From the NCBI RefSeq assembly GCF_000005825.2, contig NC_013791.2:1922001-1986000 (forward strand): DNA of 64,000 nucleotides. The letters run 5' to 3'. Source of the DNA: Alkalihalophilus pseudofirmus OF4 (GTDB lineage: Bacteria; Bacillota; Bacilli; Bacillales; Bacillaceae_D). Under the pieces are notes generated by a model. The model saw only the letters and a program-made list of their open reading frames with translations, searched no databases and had not been told where the DNA came from. The position numbers and the translations under genes are program-made. Of this stretch, positions 51,383 to 61,219 are shown piece after piece; the first letter of the stretch is position 1; the number at the start of each line of letters is the position of its first letter.

Positions 51383-53149
51383 ATGGAAATGATGACTCCA
51401 ATTCAAGCCTTATTAAACGAAAAAAATGGTACAGAACCTATCCATGTCTACTACACCTTCTCTGAGCGCGAAAAGTATATTAAAAACGCTCTCGACTTTC
51501 TTAGTTACGCATTAGACCGTGGCTATAAAGTTCTCTTCATTGAGGAAGAGTCCTTTTATGAGGAAATCATCTCCCATTTGCACATGATGTATCCTAATGA
51601 TGTATTAGAGAATATCCTTCACCAAGAAAGCAAGCAATTTTACTTGTCTTCAAATAGATTTAATGCCGAGCAAAATTCTACTAAACTTTTAACTTTAATC
51701 TCCCCTCTACTTGAAGAAGGTCATCGTATCATGATCTGGGGTCAGGTGCTTTTACCAAGTCAAGATTCCATTCTCTCCCAATTAAGAACCTATGAGATCC
51801 AGTGTGATCAATTTATTGCGGAGCATTGGCTTACCACTGTTTGCGCATATAATGGCTTTATAACCCCTGCCTACATTCAAACCGACCTCCTTAAAACGCA
51901 TAAATATTTTATGACTGATGATGAAGTAACGATCTCAGGCCTTTATCAGAGAGACTACTTGCAGTTAATAAACGAGCAAGATAAAGACCGGATGTCTAAT
52001 ATCGAACGTGAAAATAAACAACTTATTTTAGATAATGAAAAATTAAGTAAAGCCTATGAACTAATAGCAAGAAAGAAATTTGAATATTGGAAGCTTTTGC
52101 AAGAGCTGCCTATTTCAATCTTAATTACGAAAGAACATAAGGTCGTATTTGCAAATGAGAAAGCTCTCATAGACCTTGAACTGCCGAGTTTTGAAGAGAT
52201 AAAAGGGGAAACAGTCTTTAACTTTATTGATCTAACAAACTATACTCTTAGAAAACAATGGATTGATACACTGGATGCCAATCAAGAATATGATCTAAAG
52301 GAAGTTGAATTAAAACTTGAAAATGGCAGTGTCAAAACCTTTAAGCTTAAATCAATCCGCACCTGGTATAAAAATGGGGAGGCCGTGCTGCATGTGTTTA
52401 TTGACCTTACCCCTTACAAGATGCTCGAAAAGAAAATGATTCGTGCAGAAAAGTTAAACATTGCAGGTCAACTAGCTGCAGGAATTGCTCATGAGATAAA
52501 AAATCCGCTTACTTCTATTAAAGGGTTTTATAAATTGATCAAGCATGGCATGGGAAAAGAAAGCTATTACACGATTATTGATGATGAACTAGACCGAATC
52601 GAACAAATCGCGAATGAATTTTTAATTTTATCAAAACCTCATACCGATGTCTTCAAAGTTCATTCTATTTCGAGAATTATTGAGGAAGTGAAGACGCTTC
52701 TTGAAACGCAAGCGATTATAAAAGGAAATGATATCATTACGTCCTATCAATACGAAGAAGAATTGCTCATAACTTGTGAAGAAACGAAAATCAAACAAGT
52801 ATTTGTGAACCTTATAAAAAATGCTATAGAAGCGACATCCAATGGTCATATTTATATTACCGTTAAAAAGCGGGACCAGTTTGTTGAGATCAGCGTGAAA
52901 GATGAGGGCTGCGGTATTTCTGATGATGCGTTAGCAAGAATATCCGAGCCTTTCTTTACGACAAAAGAAAAAGGCACGGGACTGGGCTTACTTATTTGCG
53001 ACAAAATTATCGATAATCATAACGGGACAAGAAAGATTGTAAGTAAAGAAGGTATTGGAACGACATTTACCATTACCTTTCCGCTTACGAAAAGCCCACA
53101 GCCGTCTATTCCTGTTGATCCAGTGCTCTTAAGTGAGCAATCTATTTAA
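51383..53149 (+). CDS. MEDS-domain sensor histidine kinase, second of a tandem pair
   Basis: 588 residues, co-linear with the first kinase and about as long: MEDS (YYTFSEREKYIKNALDFLSY, VCAYNGFITP), PAS (LLQELPISILITKEHKVVFA), HisKA GIAHEIKNPL (also His370) and HATPase_c with DEGCGIS and TGLGL. The MEDS half is less similar between the pair than the kinase half, so they may sense different inputs and feed one phosphorelay. The RBS is weak and distant (GGGTGG), which leaves the start less certain than for the first. Confidence 0.85.
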   Translation: MEMMTPIQALLNEKNGTEPIHVYYTFSEREKYIKNALDFLSYALDRGYKVLFIEEESFYEEIISHLHMMYPNDVLENILHQESKQFYLSSNRFNAEQNSTKLLTLISPLLEEGHRIMIWGQVLLPSQDSILSQLRTYEIQCDQFIAEHWLTTVCAYNGFITPAYIQTDLLKTHKYFMTDDEVTISGLYQRDYLQLINEQDKDRMSNIERENKQLILDNEKLSKAYELIARKKFEYWKLLQELPISILITKEHKVVFANEKALIDLELPSFEEIKGETVFNFIDLTNYTLRKQWIDTLDANQEYDLKEVELKLENGSVKTFKLKSIRTWYKNGEAVLHVFIDLTPYKMLEKKMIRAEKLNIAGQLAAGIAHEIKNPLTSIKGFYKLIKHGMGKESYYTIIDDELDRIEQIANEFLILSKPHTDVFKVHSISRIIEEVKTLLETQAIIKGNDIITSYQYEEELLITCEETKIKQVFVNLIKNAIEATSNGHIYITVKKRDQFVEISVKDEGCGISDDALARISEPFFTTKEKGTGLGLLICDKIIDNHNGTRKIVSKEGIGTTFTITFPLTKSPQPSIPVDPVLLSEQSI

Positions 53150-53164
53150 CTTATCTATACTAGA

Positions 53165-53193
53165 AAAGGCTTATCCAATTGTGGATAAGCCTT
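53165..53193. terminator. Bidirectional terminator between second MEDS kinase and BCCT gene
   Basis: The arms AAGGCTTATCCA and TGGATAAGCCTT around ATTG form a perfect stem between convergent genes. Confidence 0.85.
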
Positions 53194-53201
53194 ATAAGTG
53201 A

Positions 53202-54731
53202 TTAACTCACTTTTTTCTTCTTCAATTCAACAGTTGGATTCGCACCTAAATCCTTTAATTCTTGATTCAGTGCTTTGACTAGTCCGTACGTCATCAATAG
53301 AACAATGAACGTTAGCGGCAAGGCACTGACGATAATCGCTGTCTGCAGTCCTTGCAAGCCTCCTGACACCATCAGGACACATGTTGCAGCAACTAAAATA
53401 ATGCCCCACGTGACTTTAACCTTATTAGACGGGTTAAGCTTTCCGCCGGTAGTCATCATACCAAGTACAAACGTTGCCGAATCAGCTGATGTCACAAAGA
53501 ATGTGGTGATTAGGGCAATTGTTAAGAATGATAACAAAGCACCTAACGGCAGCTGCTGGTATACATAGAATAAAGCTGTCTCAAGAGACTGACTAGATAC
53601 AGCGAGTCCCTGTGTCAACTCTAAGAACATTCCTGTGCCGCCAAAAACGGTAAACCACATTGCACATACAAGTGATGGAACCAAAATAACGGCTACGGTA
53701 AATTCTCTAATCGTTCTTCCTTTTGAGACTCTGGCAATAAACATACCGACAAACGGCGTCCATGAAATCCACCATGCCCAGTAAAAGACGGTCCAGCCTT
53801 GAGTCCAAGCTGCTTCATTTTCATCAAACGGAGATAAACGTAAGCCCATTTGCATTAAATTCTGCATGTAGCTTCCAAGACTCGTGGTAAACATATTCAG
53901 TAAAAATAAGGTTGGTCCTAAAATAAGCATCGCAGCAAATAATACAACTGCTATCGACATATTCGCATTACTTAAGTATTTAATTCCTTTAGAGATCCCT
54001 GTATTGGCTGAAACAATAAAGAGAACGGTGATAATCCCCATAATCAGCATTTGAATGCCGAATGTATTAGGTACTCCAAATAAATATTCAAGCCCGGCAT
54101 TAATTTGTTGTGATCCAAGTCCAAGCGATGCCGCTACACCAAATAATGTAGCGAAAACGGCAGCAACATCAACCGCATGTCCAATTGGCCCTTTCACTTT
54201 ATCACCTAATACGGGATACAGGGTAGCACTCATTAATCCTGGTGCGCCTTTTCTAAACTTTTGATAAGCCAGCGCCATGGCAACAACAGCATAGATTGCC
54301 CAAGCATGAAGGCCCCAATGCAGCCATGTATAACGCATACCCATAACAGCGGAAGCTTCTGTGCTTCCTTCTCCCATCGGAGGTGCAGAGAAGTGAGCAA
54401 TTGGTTCTGATACTCCGTAAAATAACAGCCCTATTCCCATCCCTGCTGAAAACAGCATTGCAAACCAAGTAGGACGGCTGTATTCAGGTTTAGAATCAGG
54501 CGCTCCTAATTTGATCTTTCCATACTTACTAAAAATCATAAATGCTGCAAACAGCAGGAAGAACGTCGCAACAAGCTGATAAAACCAACCAAATGATTCA
54601 AGCACAAAGGCTTGAGCGATATTCATTGCCTCACCTAACTGTTCTGGAATTAACGCACCTATTAATACAAAAATGGCGGCAATTCCAACTGAAATCTTAA
54701 ACACTATCCTGTCGTCTTTAATAGTCAACAC
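53202..54731 (-). CDS. opuD: BCCT-family betaine/choline/carnitine transporter, OpuD type
   Basis: 509 residues, twelve membrane spans. The Trp-rich signature TVFYWAWWISWTPFVGMFIA is followed by RVSKGRTIREF. The Gly-rich substrate/sodium motif is FSAGMGIGLLFYGVSEP. Length and both motifs fit B. subtilis OpuD, the glycine betaine importer. It takes up compatible solutes with Na+ in osmotic stress. It is single, with a terminator after it. Substrate specificity within BCCT (betaine versus choline) is not certain. Confidence 0.85.
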   Translation of the reverse strand: MLTIKDDRIVFKISVGIAAIFVLIGALIPEQLGEAMNIAQAFVLESFGWFYQLVATFFLLFAAFMIFSKYGKIKLGAPDSKPEYSRPTWFAMLFSAGMGIGLLFYGVSEPIAHFSAPPMGEGSTEASAVMGMRYTWLHWGLHAWAIYAVVAMALAYQKFRKGAPGLMSATLYPVLGDKVKGPIGHAVDVAAVFATLFGVAASLGLGSQQINAGLEYLFGVPNTFGIQMLIMGIITVLFIVSANTGISKGIKYLSNANMSIAVVLFAAMLILGPTLFLLNMFTTSLGSYMQNLMQMGLRLSPFDENEAAWTQGWTVFYWAWWISWTPFVGMFIARVSKGRTIREFTVAVILVPSLVCAMWFTVFGGTGMFLELTQGLAVSSQSLETALFYVYQQLPLGALLSFLTIALITTFFVTSADSATFVLGMMTTGGKLNPSNKVKVTWGIILVAATCVLMVSGGLQGLQTAIIVSALPLTFIVLLMTYGLVKALNQELKDLGANPTVELKKKKVS

Positions 54732-54985
54732 TTCCTATTCAATTATTTTTTCCCTATCGTCATTGAAAACACTTTACTATTTAACCACAAACTTGATGTT
54801 GATTTAAAACGCCGTTCGTATGGATAAATCGTGATATGCAGGGATATACTATAGCAATCTAGTATTAGGATGGAGATCTTAACTATTCCGCTAGATTGGT
54901 AACAAATCCTTATGTTTCCTCAATAATTTTAGGATTTATTGGAAGAGTTTACAGCGGTGGCGCTTACATCATTCTAATTTTAATG

Positions 54986-55024
54986 AAAAAAGCAGTCCAT
55001 ACCCTGATGATATGGACTGCTTTT
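54986..55024. terminator. Terminator after the SDR gene
   Basis: AAAAGCAGTCCATA and TATGGACTGCTTTT arms around a 9-base loop. The SDR gene on the minus strand ends 6 bases to the right. The rest of 54732-55029 shows no gene. Confidence 0.85.
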
Positions 55025-55029
55025 AGGCA

Positions 55030-55782
55030 TTAAAATTTAGTATTCGTAAAGCCTCCATCAATTCTGATGACTTCACCGTTAATATATTCTGCTTTTGATG
55101 TTAGCAAAAATGTGACCAGTTCCGCTACTTCTTCTGGTGTTCCAAGCCGTTTTTGCGGGATGCCGCTTTCTGCACTTTCTTTCATTTTCGGATTCGCTTC
55201 AAAATAAGACTTCACCATTGGCGTTTCAGTAGGTCCTGGGGCAATCGCATTTACCCTGAGCCCATCTTTTGCATACTCTGCGACCAGACTCTTCGTTAAG
55301 CCGACGATCCCATGCTTTGTTGCTGAATAGGTGACGACCGTATCCTGCCCAATTACGCCAGCACTTGAAGCGGTATTGACAATCGAGCCGCCTCCATTTT
55401 TCAGCATCACTTCTGCGACATATCGAATGCCATACAAAGCACCTAGCAAGTTAATCCCGACAATCTGTTCAATTTCCTTAATATCTGTCTCAAGAAAATA
55501 CGCTCCGCTTCCTGAGATTCCTGCATTATTGAAAAAATAATCAATCGTGCCAAAATACTCTATCGTCTCATCTACATATCTTTTCACATCTTCTGCTTTT
55601 GAGACATCTGCTTTAATAAAAATCGCATCCTGGCCGAGTTCTTTAACCGCTTCAACGGTTTGATTACCACCTTCATCACTTACATCGACAACTGCAATAT
55701 TTACCCCTTCTTCAGCTAAACGAATCGCACAAGACTGACCTAATCCGCTGCCGCCACCAGTAATAACCGCTACTTTACTCAC
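55030..55782 (-). CDS. Short-chain dehydrogenase/reductase (SDR)
   Basis: About 250 residues. NAD(P)-binding TGGGSGLG, NNAG, the catalytic Ser in ASSAG, Tyr and Lys in YSATKHG and the PGPTETPM loop are all present. I chose the GTG at 55782, which gives a SKVAVITGG start with AGGAGG 7 bases upstream, over the in-frame ATG at 55800, which lies before the Shine-Dalgarno sequence. An Asp at the end of the second strand (VVDVSD) favours NAD over NADP. Substrate unknown. Confidence 0.88.
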   Translation of the reverse strand: MSKVAVITGGGSGLGQSCAIRLAEEGVNIAVVDVSDEGGNQTVEAVKELGQDAIFIKADVSKAEDVKRYVDETIEYFGTIDYFFNNAGISGSGAYFLETDIKEIEQIVGINLLGALYGIRYVAEVMLKNGGGSIVNTASSAGVIGQDTVVTYSATKHGIVGLTKSLVAEYAKDGLRVNAIAPGPTETPMVKSYFEANPKMKESAESGIPQKRLGTPEEVAELVTFLLTSKAEYINGEVIRIDGGFTNTKF

Positions 55783-55959
55783 ATACATTCCTCCTGTCAT
55801 TTACTATGTACAAAATTGGACGACATTTTTCCTACTACCATACAATACCCTGTTTGGATAAAAAATATCATCGACTGAAAGAATTTTTCCCCTGACTTGA
55901 TAAAGTCTGAATATGGTAAAATGAACACTACTACATCTTGAAAAGAGTTGTCATGTTGA

Positions 55960-56916
55960 ATGAGTGTTATTGAAAAATTATATTCCATCATTATTTTAGC
56001 GGCGGTTATCCTTGGCTTAAGCCTAGGTCAAGTCGATCTGATACGTATTCATGCTGAGAGTCTTATTGTTCCTTTTTTATTAGCTATGCTCTACATCACC
56101 TTTTTACAAATACCGCTTGATCAATTGAAAAAAGCGTTCAAAAACATCAAATTCACCTCAACCTCACTCTTGCTGAATTTTGTCTGGACACCTGTTTTTG
56201 CTTGGTTATTAGCAATGATTTTTTTAAGTGATCATCCGGCGCTCTATATTGGTTTCATCATGCTGATGGTGACACCGTGCACAGATTGGTATTTAATTTT
56301 CACAGGCATTGCAAAAGGAAATGTTGCTCTATCCACTGCGATTCTGCCGTTGAACTTGGTGCTTCAAGTTGTGCTGCTGCCTATCTATTTAATACTGTTT
56401 GCTGGGTCGTCTGGTGTCGTTGAGTTCAGCTTTTTAGTAGAGAGCGTGTTAATCGTGTTGCTGCTTCCTCTTTTACTCGCTGTGTTAACCAATCTATTCT
56501 TAAAGAAACGTAAAGCACTGCAGGAATCGTTACTAAATAAGCTAAGCACGATACCTATCGTTTTATTAAGTCTTGCGATTATGGCGATGTTTGCAGCCCA
56601 TGGCCAACTGCTGCTAGAGCACTTAGATTTACTATGGATTATTTTGCTTCCAATCTTGCTATTTTTCATCGTTAATTTCTTTATTTCTCAAAAAGCCGGC
56701 AAGCTCCTTAAGTTTTCATACAGGGATTGTGCGAGCTTGAGTATGACAACACTGGCTAGAAATTCACCTCTCGCTCTAGCCATTGCAATGACGGCTTTTC
56801 CTGACGAACCTTTTATTGCTCTCATACTCGTCATCGGTCCGCTGCTTGAGCTGCCGATTCTAGCGGTTTTCTCGCAAATATTACTATTATTATCTAAAAA
56901 AACGAAGACGGATTGA
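55960..56916 (+). CDS. ACR3/bile-acid-sodium-symporter-type transporter
   Basis: 318 residues, nine to ten membrane spans. The motif [18 protein letters not shown] in the fourth span has the conserved Cys of ACR3 arsenite exporters, and [14 protein letters not shown] the second family signature. No arsR or arsC is nearby, so arsenite may not be the substrate, and a related anion is possible. The start is the only ATG with a clear frame. RBS weak (AAAAGAG). Confidence 0.8.
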   Translation: MSVIEKLYSIIILAAVILGLSLGQVDLIRIHAESLIVPFLLAMLYITFLQIPLDQLKKAFKNIKFTSTSLLLNFVWTPVFAWLLAMIFLSDHPALYIGFIMLMVTPCTDWYLIFTGIAKGNVALSTAILPLNLVLQVVLLPIYLILFAGSSGVVEFSFLVESVLIVLLLPLLLAVLTNLFLKKRKALQESLLNKLSTIPIVLLSLAIMAMFAAHGQLLLEHLDLLWIILLPILLFFIVNFFISQKAGKLLKFSYRDCASLSMTTLARNSPLALAIAMTAFPDEPFIALILVIGPLLELPILAVFSQILLLLSKKTKTD

Positions 56917-56950
56917 GAACGACTACTCTAACTAAGAAGTCGTTCTTTTA
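56916..56950. terminator. Bidirectional terminator between ACR3-type and STAS genes
   Basis: AGAACGACT and AAGTCGTTCT arms, T run on the plus side. It overlaps the last codons of the STAS gene. Confidence 0.8.
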
Positions 56951-57690
56951 TTTACGTTCAAAAAGTGTTTTAAACTGTTTTTGAATACAATGTCCTCTTT
57001 TATCTTGTTTTTCTTTAAATCTAATGCTTGGTCAGGCTTAATGCCGCTGATTCCGATCGTCATTCCCATAAATTTAAACTGGTTGATTAACTTTACAAAC
57101 TGATTCATTCCCTCTTCGGTAATCTCTCCAACACCGCTAAAATCAATCAACAATTCATTATATGATTTTTCATACGCTCTATTTAGCAGAGAATGCGTAT
57201 TTACCTTTATCAATCCAGCGTTTAAATCACCAAAGAACGAGATGACTGCTCTATGATCATCAATATCGAGAATCGGGGCTGATAATCTAAGTATTTTTGT
57301 TAATAAGGCATGCAGCTCTTCTTTTTGCTCAAGTAATTCAAAGTTTGTTGATGCTAACCGTTTTTGATGCTCTTTGACTAGCTGCTCTAATTTGGGAATC
57401 ATGTGATTGGAAGGTGCGCAAAGTAAGAAGCCGGTATCTTCAAACCATTCGATTGAACATTCAAATAAAGCAAGTGGGTTTTTCGAGGTTTTTAATACTA
57501 ATTCAATATTTAGCGCGTTGACCTGCAGAAGCTTACTTTTAAATAAACTATCTTGGTCTACAATTGCAGAAAGGTTCATGACGGTTCCAAACAGGTTAAA
57601 TGCAGAATTGGATTGCTGTAGTACGTCGTAGGATCGATCAATTTTAAAATAAGGCAGAGGTAAGTTATTTGTCTCCGTCACTCTTGTCAT
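56932..57690 (-). CDS. STAS-domain protein, RsbR-like, with PAS-like N-terminus
   Basis: 252 residues. The N-terminal half has a PAS-like core (PLPYFKIDRSYDVLQQSNSA, then ALFECSIEWFEDTGFLLCAP), a helical linker (about 110-135), and a STAS domain (about 140-240: ILRLSAPILDIDDHRAVISF, then DFSGVGEITEEGMNQF). The site of the Thr/Ser usually phosphorylated in RsbR paralogues is FSGVG here. It may be a stressosome-type sensor, but no kinase or phosphatase partner is near, and the role is inferred. Confidence 0.8.
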   Translation of the reverse strand: MTRVTETNNLPLPYFKIDRSYDVLQQSNSAFNLFGTVMNLSAIVDQDSLFKSKLLQVNALNIELVLKTSKNPLALFECSIEWFEDTGFLLCAPSNHMIPKLEQLVKEHQKRLASTNFELLEQKEELHALLTKILRLSAPILDIDDHRAVISFFGDLNAGLIKVNTHSLLNRAYEKSYNELLIDFSGVGEITEEGMNQFVKLINQFKFMGMTIGISGIKPDQALDLKKNKIKEDIVFKNSLKHFLNVNKRTTS

Positions 57691-57783
57691 CCTCTCTAAG
57701 GAATGCTTATTTTATTTAGGAAATGTTTACCATCCCTGATTGGTTATATACCCGAATATTAGGAATTAAATCCTATTTTATAA

Positions 57784-57816
57784 AACACCCTCACTTCAAT
57801 TTGAAGTAAGGGTGTG
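57784..57816 (-). terminator. Terminator of maeN
   Basis: ACACCCTCACTTCAA and TTGAAGTAAGGGTGT arms around a short loop, 16 bases after the maeN stop. The minus-strand tail is TTTTATA. Confidence 0.8.
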
Positions 57817-57832
57817 TAAAGAAAGAATTCTA

Positions 57833-59173
57833 TTAAACGAGCAGCGGTATAATCAATCCGGCTAAAAGAAGGATGAGCGCGCCGCCAAGTCTTGATGCAA
57901 TTTGTGCAAAAGGCATTAACTGCATGCGTTTAGCTGCAGATAAAACGGCAACGTCTCCCGTACCGCCCATATTGACCATACATAAACCAGCTGAGATTGC
58001 AGACTCGATCGGATAGAATCCAACTAAACGACCAAGTAATGCTGCTCCTAACACTGCTCCGAAAACCACACCCGCAACAAGTAGAATATACTGCAGGCTT
58101 AGTGCGGCTAAGACTGAATCAAGATCCGTGAAGGCTACCCCAATTCCGAATAATAAAGCAAGCGTCCATGTTTTTGCCACAAATTGATACCACTGGCTTG
58201 CTCCTTCAACGACTGTTTCAGGAATAAGATCAAGTATTTTCACCAACGCGACTAACATAATCATTAACGCATATGGGTGAAGCGGAATAAATGCTCCTAG
58301 CAGATGCCCTAATGCAAAGAATAAAAGAGCAGCTAGAAGTCCGATACCCATTTTAGAAATATCAAAGCTTGACTGTTTTTCTTCAATTTTAAATCCTGGA
58401 ATCAACTGACCATTTCCAGATAAAGACGGCATTTTATTTCCAAGCGAGTTTAACAGACTCGCAAAAACGATTGCAAAGACATTTCCGAGTGCGAGTGCCG
58501 GCACGAGAATTGAAATATAATAGCTCGGAGGATTCCCTAAAAACTCAGAATACACCTGCGCCATTGGGATTGCCCCAGCCCCCATGCCGCCGCCTAAGAT
58601 TGGCAGGGCGATTACTAACACAGCATCTTGAACGGAAAACCCAATTAAGAAACCTACAATCCCGGCAATAACCATTGCACCGATGACCGCTCCAAAAATC
58701 GGTACAAAATAACGTACGCCTATTTTGACTAGCACTTTTGAATTCATTCCTAGGATACTTCCTGTAATTAACGCAGCTATATAGAAATCAAGAAATCCGC
58801 CTGTTGTCATAAATTCATCGACGCCTGTGATCACACTTTCAGGAAGGAGACCGGCATACACCATATATGCCGAACCAAAAATCGCAACAATCGCTCCCCC
58901 GCCTAAATACGACTTAATAATTGGCAGACGGTCACCAATCCAACCAAGCGCCTCTCCTAAAACCACCATTACTAGAAGACTTCCAATCATTCCTGTTGGC
59001 AGGTTTCCTGTATAAAGTGTCACTAGTGTAATCGCTAAAAAAACAGCAAACCAAACTAGCGGCAGGCCCATAATTTTGAGTTGGTCTTTTCTTTTCCTAT
59101 CATACACTTTTAGTTCGTTTGCAGTTAATTCTTCTTTGTGAAGTTTCTTTGCTGATTCTCCCATCTCTTGCAC
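57833..59173 (-). CDS. maeN: Na+/malate symporter MaeN (2-hydroxycarboxylate transporter family)
   Basis: 446 residues, close to B. subtilis MaeN. Eleven or so spans with both re-entrant GGxG loops: GGGMGAGAIPM and NMGGTGDVAV. It imports malate with Na+. A malic enzyme lies 22 bases upstream, and a DcuS/MalK-type two-component pair precedes it, which fits malate over citrate. No anomaly was seen. Confidence 0.88.
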   Translation of the reverse strand: MQEMGESAKKLHKEELTANELKVYDRKRKDQLKIMGLPLVWFAVFLAITLVTLYTGNLPTGMIGSLLVMVVLGEALGWIGDRLPIIKSYLGGGAIVAIFGSAYMVYAGLLPESVITGVDEFMTTGGFLDFYIAALITGSILGMNSKVLVKIGVRYFVPIFGAVIGAMVIAGIVGFLIGFSVQDAVLVIALPILGGGMGAGAIPMAQVYSEFLGNPPSYYISILVPALALGNVFAIVFASLLNSLGNKMPSLSGNGQLIPGFKIEEKQSSFDISKMGIGLLAALLFFALGHLLGAFIPLHPYALMIMLVALVKILDLIPETVVEGASQWYQFVAKTWTLALLFGIGVAFTDLDSVLAALSLQYILLVAGVVFGAVLGAALLGRLVGFYPIESAISAGLCMVNMGGTGDVAVLSAAKRMQLMPFAQIASRLGGALILLLAGLIIPLLV

Positions 59174-59195
59174 TCCTCTCTACTCTATCTATGCT

Positions 59196-60389
59196 CTAGC
59201 TCGTTTTCACTACTTGTTTCCTTGTTTTTAAAGCTTCATCTGCTACTGATTTCGCAACAACATCAGCGACTTGCTCGTTAAGTGCATGCGGAATGACGTA
59301 ATCAGGCGCAAGTTCTCCTTCTGGTATAACGTTCGCGATCGCATAGGCTGCAGCAATTTTCATCTCAATAGTAATGTCTGTTGCTCCTGAATCAATCGCC
59401 CCTCTGAAAATTCCTGGGAATGCGAGGAGATTATTAATTTGATTCGGATAATCTGAACGACCGGTGCCGATCACTTTTGCTCCTGCAGAAAGCGCCTCTT
59501 CAGGATATATTTCTGGGATTGGATTTGCCATAGCAAACACGATCGGATCAGCTGCCATCAATTTGACCTCTTCAGCTTTTAAAGCAGCGGGACCAGAGAC
59601 ACCGATAAAGACATCCGCCTCAACAATCGCATCCTTCAAGCGGCCTTTACAATCTTGTTTATTGGTGATAGCAGCCATCTCTTTTTGACTCGGATTTAGC
59701 CACGTTTCGTCTTTGTGAACAACCCCTTCTAAGCTGACAAGAGTCAGATCACGAAAGCCTGCCTCAAGCAGTAAATTAGCAATCGAGATGCCTGCTGCCC
59801 CTGCGCCGTTGATGACGACTTTAACCTGGCTCATATGCTTGCCAACGACTTTTAAACTGTTCAATAACCCTGCTAATACGACAATCGCTGTTCCGTGTTG
59901 ATCGTCATGGAAAACAGGAATGTCCAGCTCCTCTTTCAACCGCTTTTCAATTTCAAAACAGCGCGGAGCTGAGATATCTTCTAAATTAATTCCGGCAAAT
60001 GTTGGTTGCAGCGCTTTCACAATTGCCACAATTTCATCAACGTCTTTTGTATCCAAACAAATAGGGAAAGCATTAAGATCTGCAAACTTTTTAAACAGCA
60101 TACATTTGCCTTCCATTACAGGCATCGCTGCTCCAGGTCCAATATCACCAAGACCCAAGACAGCGGTTCCATCAGTGACAACGGCTACTGAATTCCCTCT
60201 TGAAGTTAAGGTGTTCAACTGTTCAGGATTTTTCTCAATTTCCTTGCATACATCTCCTACTCCAGGTGTGTAAACCAGGCTGAGATCAGATTCAGTATGA
60301 ATATCTACTTTGCTCACCATCTCTATTTTACCGTTATGTTCTCTATGTAATTGAATGGCTCTCTCACGAAGATTGCTTTCAGTCATCAT
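59196..60389 (-). CDS. Malic enzyme (NAD(P)-dependent, short form)
   Basis: 397 residues. It converts malate to pyruvate and CO2 with reduction of NAD(P). Motifs: YTPGVG with the catalytic Tyr, GLGDIGP, the metal site NLEDISAPRCFEIE and FHDDQHGTAIV, and the nucleotide site GAGAAG. It is of the YtsJ/MaeB short type without the phosphotransacetylase tail. It lies between the malate transporter and the two-component genes, giving a complete uptake and conversion unit. The start ATG ATG follows GGGGGAA. Confidence 0.92.
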   Translation of the reverse strand: MMTESNLRERAIQLHREHNGKIEMVSKVDIHTESDLSLVYTPGVGDVCKEIEKNPEQLNTLTSRGNSVAVVTDGTAVLGLGDIGPGAAMPVMEGKCMLFKKFADLNAFPICLDTKDVDEIVAIVKALQPTFAGINLEDISAPRCFEIEKRLKEELDIPVFHDDQHGTAIVVLAGLLNSLKVVGKHMSQVKVVINGAGAAGISIANLLLEAGFRDLTLVSLEGVVHKDETWLNPSQKEMAAITNKQDCKGRLKDAIVEADVFIGVSGPAALKAEEVKLMAADPIVFAMANPIPEIYPEEALSAGAKVIGTGRSDYPNQINNLLAFPGIFRGAIDSGATDITIEMKIAAAYAIANVIPEGELAPDYVIPHALNEQVADVVAKSVADEALKTRKQVVKTS

Positions 60390-60492
60390 GTTTTCCCCCT
60401 TGGTGTAATCGGTTTCAATAATCTTGAACCTAAGTCTATACTCATCACATCAAATCGAATAGTTTATGAAAGATAAGTAACCTTTTGTAATT

Positions 60493-60519
60493 AAAAAAAG
60501 CAGCCATAACGGCTGCTTA
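60493..60519 (-). terminator. Terminator of malR
   Basis: The arms AAGCAGCC and GGCTGCTT around ATAAC lie at the malR stop. A minus-strand T run (CTTTTTTTAATT) follows. It separates the regulator pair from the malic enzyme transcript. Confidence 0.8.
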
Positions 60520-61219
60520 TACTAAATCTTGAAAAGACGATTTCGTTAAATTTCTATTGACGTACACATAAAAAGGTCTTCCGATCGCTCCATACGTCAT
60601 TCTCTCGGCCAGGGCTCCAATCTCTTTTAAATACTTAATGTATTTTCTGACAGAAACACGCGAGATTTGTACAGTTTCTGCTATTTCATCCGTTGTAAAG
60701 GGTTCATTTTCTTTATCGACAATGGCTGCTGCTATCACCTGAAGCGTATTCGGAGTAAGGCCTTTTGGCAGCGTCATATTCTTTTTCTCTTGTTGGTGAA
60801 GAATGCTTGCATCTAATTCTTCTTGCTTTAATGACTGCTGGGCCTTGAGCAGACTGTGCTTTTCACGATAGGTTGTTAATGCTTTATTAAAGCGTTCGAA
60901 TTCAAACGGCTTAATAATGTAATCAACTGCCCCGTACCTGAGCGCCGTTTGAATACTATCCACATCGTCAGCAGCTGTAACTAGAATTACATCGACATTG
61001 TAAGCCGTCTCTTTACGAATATATTGCAGCAATTCAAGCCCATTTTTACCAGGCATATAAATGTCTAGTAAGAGCAATTGTATATCGTTTTCCTCTAACA
61101 GCTGCTTCGCCTCATCGAAGCATTTTGCCAAACCTGCCAGTTGAAAGCCTTTTATTTCTTCTACATATTGTTTATTAAACGATGCAACCATCATCATCTA
61201 AAATAAGTACGTTAATCAC
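60517..61219 (-). pseudogene. malR: Response regulator MalR (DcuR/CitT type), frameshifted near its N-terminus
   Basis: The open frame (60517-61197) has the phosphoacceptor in LLLLDIYMPG, Lys in YIIKPF and a C-terminal HTH (TTDEIAETVQISRVSVRKYI), as in the CitB family. It begins MMMVASFNKQY and so lacks beta-strand 1 and the acidic pair. These are found in another frame: a GTG at 61219 with GAGGAG in front (overlapping the malK stop) reads VINVLILDDD, then hits TAA. The two frames join at GATGATGATGG (61189-61198). One net base shift, likely slippage in the GAT repeat or a sequencing error, breaks the gene. If real, the product lacks the metal-binding Asp residues. Confidence 0.75.
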
